From the NCBI RefSeq assembly GCF_014805625.2, contig NW_023998414.1, forward strand, positions 29,277,584 to 29,341,583: a DNA stretch of 64,000 nt. Reading direction: 5' to 3'. Both the position numbers and the translations under genes were made by a program. The notes beneath the pieces are model-generated. The model was not told where the DNA came from and did not search any database. It saw nothing but the letters and a program-made list of their open reading frames with translations. Every line of letters begins with the position of its first letter. Position 1 is the first letter of the stretch. Positions 60,315 through 64,000 of the stretch are shown in pieces. Source of the stretch: Glossina fuscipes (Eukaryota; Arthropoda; Insecta; Diptera; Glossinidae).

Positions 60315-61227
60315 AATGCAGTAAATCAGGCTTTTCATTTGGTAATGCTTTACTTATCAAACTTCTACAGAACAAATAGTGTAAAATGTATTTGTTTTCG
60401 AAGGCTTTTTTTTCCAACATTTCGGTTTTGAAATACTTTTAACGTTATTTTTAACGATGATATCAAAAAGTTCCTTCTTTTCTTTTGTCTCTCCTCTACG
60501 AGATTGCATCATTAAAGCATTTTAAAAAGCATATTATTGTTGTTATTGGACTGTGATTTTGTTCCACTTTGCGCACAAGATGATGAAATTTGTGTGCTTT
60601 ATACTTGTTTTAGGATTAATTTAATTGATGACCTTAAGCTACTTAAGTTTCATAGTTTCAACTTACATTGTAACTGTAGCATCTCATTTTTTCTGAATGA
60701 ATTCTTTAATCTTTTATCCATTCTTTTATTCTCAATGACACTTCAACGTCAGTCACTTGTTGTTTTATGCTTACTTTTTATATTTATTTTAAAGAACAAT
60801 TTCCAAATACTTATATGCCCACTACAGCGGACTTATTATTATAGATTTGAGAAATGTTTGTAACGCATAGCAATTGGCATCGAAGAAACTTTAAACTATG
60901 AATATCTTCGGGGGGATATTAGGATAAATTTAAAATATATGTATGTATCTGATTGTTGCCAGCATATATATAAATTTTTTTCTTCATCAACACTGAGTTA
61001 AGATTGAGGTCACATTAAGCTCTCCTCTTGAATAATGATATGAAAGCTGTTGAGTTTTAAGCTGAGAGCTTTAAGTTGCGTCTTCAATGTTTCCTTAATA
61101 GAATTTTCGAATCAATTGTGAAAATCAACTAAAGCTGACCAAGAAGAAGTTCGCCCACTATTACCAAAAAAATCCTATATGAATTTTTTTTGCAAAATAA
61201 AAACTACACATATTCCATTTAATTGAA

Positions 61228-61267
<40 letters not shown>

Positions 61268-61519
61268 TCTGAATGTATATAGGTGGATAGAAAAACAGAT
61301 GCGAGATGTATGTTTCAGTTTTGTAGCACAGAAATTGTAAAACGTAGCTCGTACAAAGCCTATTTTTACTATTTAAAATTAATTCCGGGAAATCCACGTG
61401 AGATAGTTGATGCAGTGCAAAGTTGAGCGCTTTTATGTTACTTCTTCCGGCTAGTTTATCCGTTTCGGAATCAAGGAAAAACGTAAAATATGTTACCGCA
61501 TGACTAGGTAGATCACAAC
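60313..61519. other. Spacer, no supported gene
   Basis: A 108-codon plus-strand frame (60537-60863) is hydrophobic and Leu/Phe-rich without a recognised motif. (TA)n at 61230-61265. Nothing else is recognised. Confidence 0.45.
61230..61265. repeat. (TA)n microsatellite
   Basis: About eighteen TA units. Confidence 0.95.
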
Positions 61520-61615
61520 ACAGTAGTGCGTACAGCTAATGCCAATTATGTGCTACCGCAGAATGAGATTCGAATCCGCGAAAATCGACGAGTCATATAC
61601 TTTCAGCTATGCACT
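61520..61615 (-). mobile_element. tRNA-derived SINE candidate, minus strand
   Basis: On the minus strand GGATTCGAATCTC (61565-61577) is a strong B box, followed by 'attctgcggtag', which parallels 'aagtgcagtag' after the B box at 24623. The left part ('gcatagctgaaagtatatga') may hold a decayed A box. No cloverleaf is visible. Confidence 0.4.
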
Positions 61616-62788
61616 ATTTGTAGATTTTACAATATACGGGAATGGCTGCATTCTGAATATACATAGAGCAGATAATTAGCATAGATTAGGTAATTATCAA
61701 CGTTAGGCTCGGTTAGATCTATGATGATGATGAAATAGTTATAAAGATTAATAGCGAGAGAGAAATTTTTAGCAAGCGATTTTTGTTTGTTTACTTTTTC
61801 AACGGCTCATAGAAACGCATTATAAAGAACGTTTCGATATTTGTTTATTTAAGGCTTCATCTTTAATAGCTTGCTTTTCTAATTTTTCAAAAATTCAAGG
61901 TGCACTATTATATATATGCAGTATACGCAAAAACTTTAGTACGTGGGACTTTTATGTAACCTCATAATCCAAGCCGTATATGCCTTATATTTAATGGTTC
62001 TTTATTTAGGCGAATACGTGAGGCATATAATTGTGTAGGAAACAAAAACTCAACAAAGATCAAAATGTGAACTTAAAATAAACACGCTTAGAAGGGACGC
62101 CAGCATTTATTTATTTCATTTTTAATCTTCTAACATATCGAGAGTATTAATAAGTGAGAAAAGCGGATGTTTGTTGTTTGAAGGCGAACTTTGGACACGC
62201 GTTATCCACAGCAAAAATTTGAAAGTGTTAAAAGTTTTGTTTTCTTTCATTCAGAATGTTATAGAGAGTGAGCCGATTTAAATATGAAAAAAGTTCCTTA
62301 CTTTCCTTTAAATATTCTTTTAGTTATATTATGGACTTGCCGTCCTGTTTATAAGCGTATTCAACTTTAATTTGGAGAGACCAACTGAAGTTTAAGCCTT
62401 GCATCTTTAAAGTGCTTATTAGAATTTCATCGAAATGAGAATGAGATATATAGTGTTAATGGTAGGGTCTTTACTATGTATACATCTCGGCTTGGTAAAT
62501 AATATAAAACAACAAAGTTACTAAACTCCGTTACTTTGGCAGTGTGTGTGTGTGTACAACAAACTAGGATATGCGATGCTAAAGTAGTTGTTTTTATTAC
62601 ATTTCATTTCACATCCTTTTCATCTCTTCACTATACAAGTGAGCAAACTCTATATAAATACTCATAACAATACATTGGATTTTAAACCACTACACTCTTT
62701 GGGGATTCACATGCTTGAAATCGGTGAAGCATTAGCCACTAAAACCAACTCAAAAATTATCATCAATTCATTCATTTAGCTTTACGTT

Positions 62789-62796
<8 letters not shown>

Positions 62797-62826
<30 letters not shown>
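62797..62826. repeat. (AT)n microsatellite
   Basis: About fifteen AT units next to a short CA run. Confidence 0.95.
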
Positions 62827-62833
<7 letters not shown>

Positions 62834-63013
62834 AATTCTCCGTTTCATGCAGAAACTCTTCTCAATATAAGCCATCAACTAAAGTGAAACTACATCGCAA
62901 CAATCACAACAATGCTGTTACTTATATCGAAACGAATCCTGAGTTTATTTTCAAATATACGCTCATTTTATTTATCACACTAATCCATTACTGTTTATAT
63001 GTCACTTTATTTT

Positions 63014-63014
<1 letters not shown>

Positions 63015-63045
<31 letters not shown>
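63015..63045. repeat. poly-A tract, about 31 bases
   Basis: Uninterrupted A run. No retroposon body is recognised to its left. Confidence 0.9.
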
Positions 63046-63047
<2 letters not shown>

Positions 63048-63664
63048 GGAAGAAACCATAACAAGGCGAAAGGGCGAGCAGCCACTTAAAAGAGTGCGTG
63101 TTTATATGATTTTAAGCTTATCTCATACACACAGCAATGAATTATGTCATTGTGAAAATTGTAAAAGATATACATATGTGTACACATGCGTATGCCGCGT
63201 GTTCATGTATTTAAGGATGAGTGTTTGCATAATGATTGCATATTGCTAAGCCAACTGGATTAGTAACTTTATGAGCTTTTACTTAATTTTAATGAAGTAC
63301 TTATCAATTTCGACTTCATATTTAAGATATTTTATGTATTTTTGTTTATGAAATAATTTGTTGGTGTTACATTCGCTTTCGAATTGACAATGTCAATAAA
63401 AATGTGCGATGAGGAAAGAGTTAAGAAAGTGCCCAAATTATATTAGACTGCAAACAAATTTTTTATACTCATGGCATTTATCTTAAGTGGATTTAAAAAG
63501 GATATGCGTTTCAATTTTTATCATTGCAACTGTTATAGCCTATGAGTAGGAAAGAAAAAAAATCCATTTTTTTTTTTTTTTTGGTTTTCCAACCAGGTTC
63601 CAGCTTAGTTTGTGCCAACGTTTGGGAAAAAAGTAAAATCGACACTTTAAGTTTTTCTACAAAG

Positions 63665-63790
63665 AGAATTCTTGCAAAGTTGGACAGACAGAAGGACACG
63701 CTTGCGTAGATCAACTCGGAACTTAATATTAATCAAGAATGTAAATATTTTGCGGGACGTCTGGCGACACGCTTGGCCTAGGATACAAAA
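63665..63790 (-). mobile_element. Dispersed repeat family A, fragment on the minus strand
   Basis: Plus-strand words 'ggacagacagaaggacacgc', 'agatcaactcggaac' and 'attaatcaagaatgtaaata' are the reverse of the family's 'gtgtccgtctgtcc' and 'attcttgatca' blocks. The 88-codon plus-strand ORF at 63672-63938 starts inside it and is not a recognised gene. Confidence 0.55.
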
Positions 63791-64000
63791 ATTACTCATG
63801 CTTTACCGCATAGCTTCTCAATCAATCTACTTGCAGTGGCTTTTTCCGCCATGGTCTCCATGTTTTCACTTTCAAATCGTACGCGTACACCAAAACTGCT
63901 CGCGTTTTCCTTTCCCGTCTCCCTACTGTCCTCTCTAATCGTCACAGGATGGACATCGTTTAAGAAGTTGTTTGTTTAATCATTATATTTTCATAAAATT

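Larger units (their letters stand above)
61616..63660. other. Spacer, no gene seen
   Basis: Contains (TA)n at 62797-62826 and poly-A of about 31 at 63015-63045. The ORFs at 62588 and 63511 are without motifs or run-driven. Confidence 0.5.

Noticed and set aside
60172..60420. 82-codon minus-strand ORF with Cys-Val repeats
   Set aside because: It is the translation of the (AC)n array and runs through the assembly gap.

Overview
The window reads as AT-rich nuclear DNA of a brachyceran fly, mostly non-coding. The clues are very many (TA)n, (CA)n, (GA)n and poly-A/poly-T runs, several decayed Tc1/mariner transposases, and many copies of two dispersed repeat families. Both families carry the 'tgtccgtctgtc' and 'attcttgatcagcat' blocks that are common in introns and spacers of higher flies. 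There are no bacterial-style operons, no rRNA and no intact long ORF. A tsetse- or muscoid-like fly is a guess from overall texture, not proven. Two runs of exactly ten Ns (47671-47680, 60256-60265) sit on microsatellites and are assembly gaps.

Layout. 1-8500: poly-T/poly-A tracts, family B copies (1287-2258, 5838-6150), a family A copy (2954-3790) and a microsatellite cluster (7750-8425). 8519-8570: the best gene signal, a candidate first coding exon with a fly-like start context and a consensus splice donor; if real, the gene runs rightwards and much of what follows could be its intron. 9128-14740: a transposon graveyard with a family A copy, two mariner relics and three family B copies, two of them head to tail. 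16946-21060: a tRNA-like SINE candidate, two mariner relics on opposite strands and a family A copy. 24006-27056: a possible small terminal exon, two SINE candidates and a mariner N-terminal relic. 30045-34000: four family B pieces around a 270-base stretch open on both strands. 34600-38630: mainly simple repeats and unassigned sequence. 38990-40020: a segment that looks more GC-rich and is not identified. 41895-44552: family A and B copies. 47600-48500: low complexity and a gap. 53461-53905: a four-copy minisatellite that appears to have grown inside a family A element. 57190-57630: a purine-strand tract of about 440 bases. The right end holds a (CA)n gap, a SINE candidate and a family A piece.

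No pathway or operon can be reconstructed. What the sequence supports is one possible gene start, one or two weak exon candidates, five independent Tc1/mariner fossils, about 20 copies or pieces of two non-autonomous repeat families, four tRNA-like SINE candidates and abundant simple repeats. No previously undescribed functional system is convincingly present. The observations most worth following are the candidate signal-peptide exon, the transposon-born minisatellite and the structure of repeat families A and B. All copy boundaries were read by eye and may be off by tens of bases.
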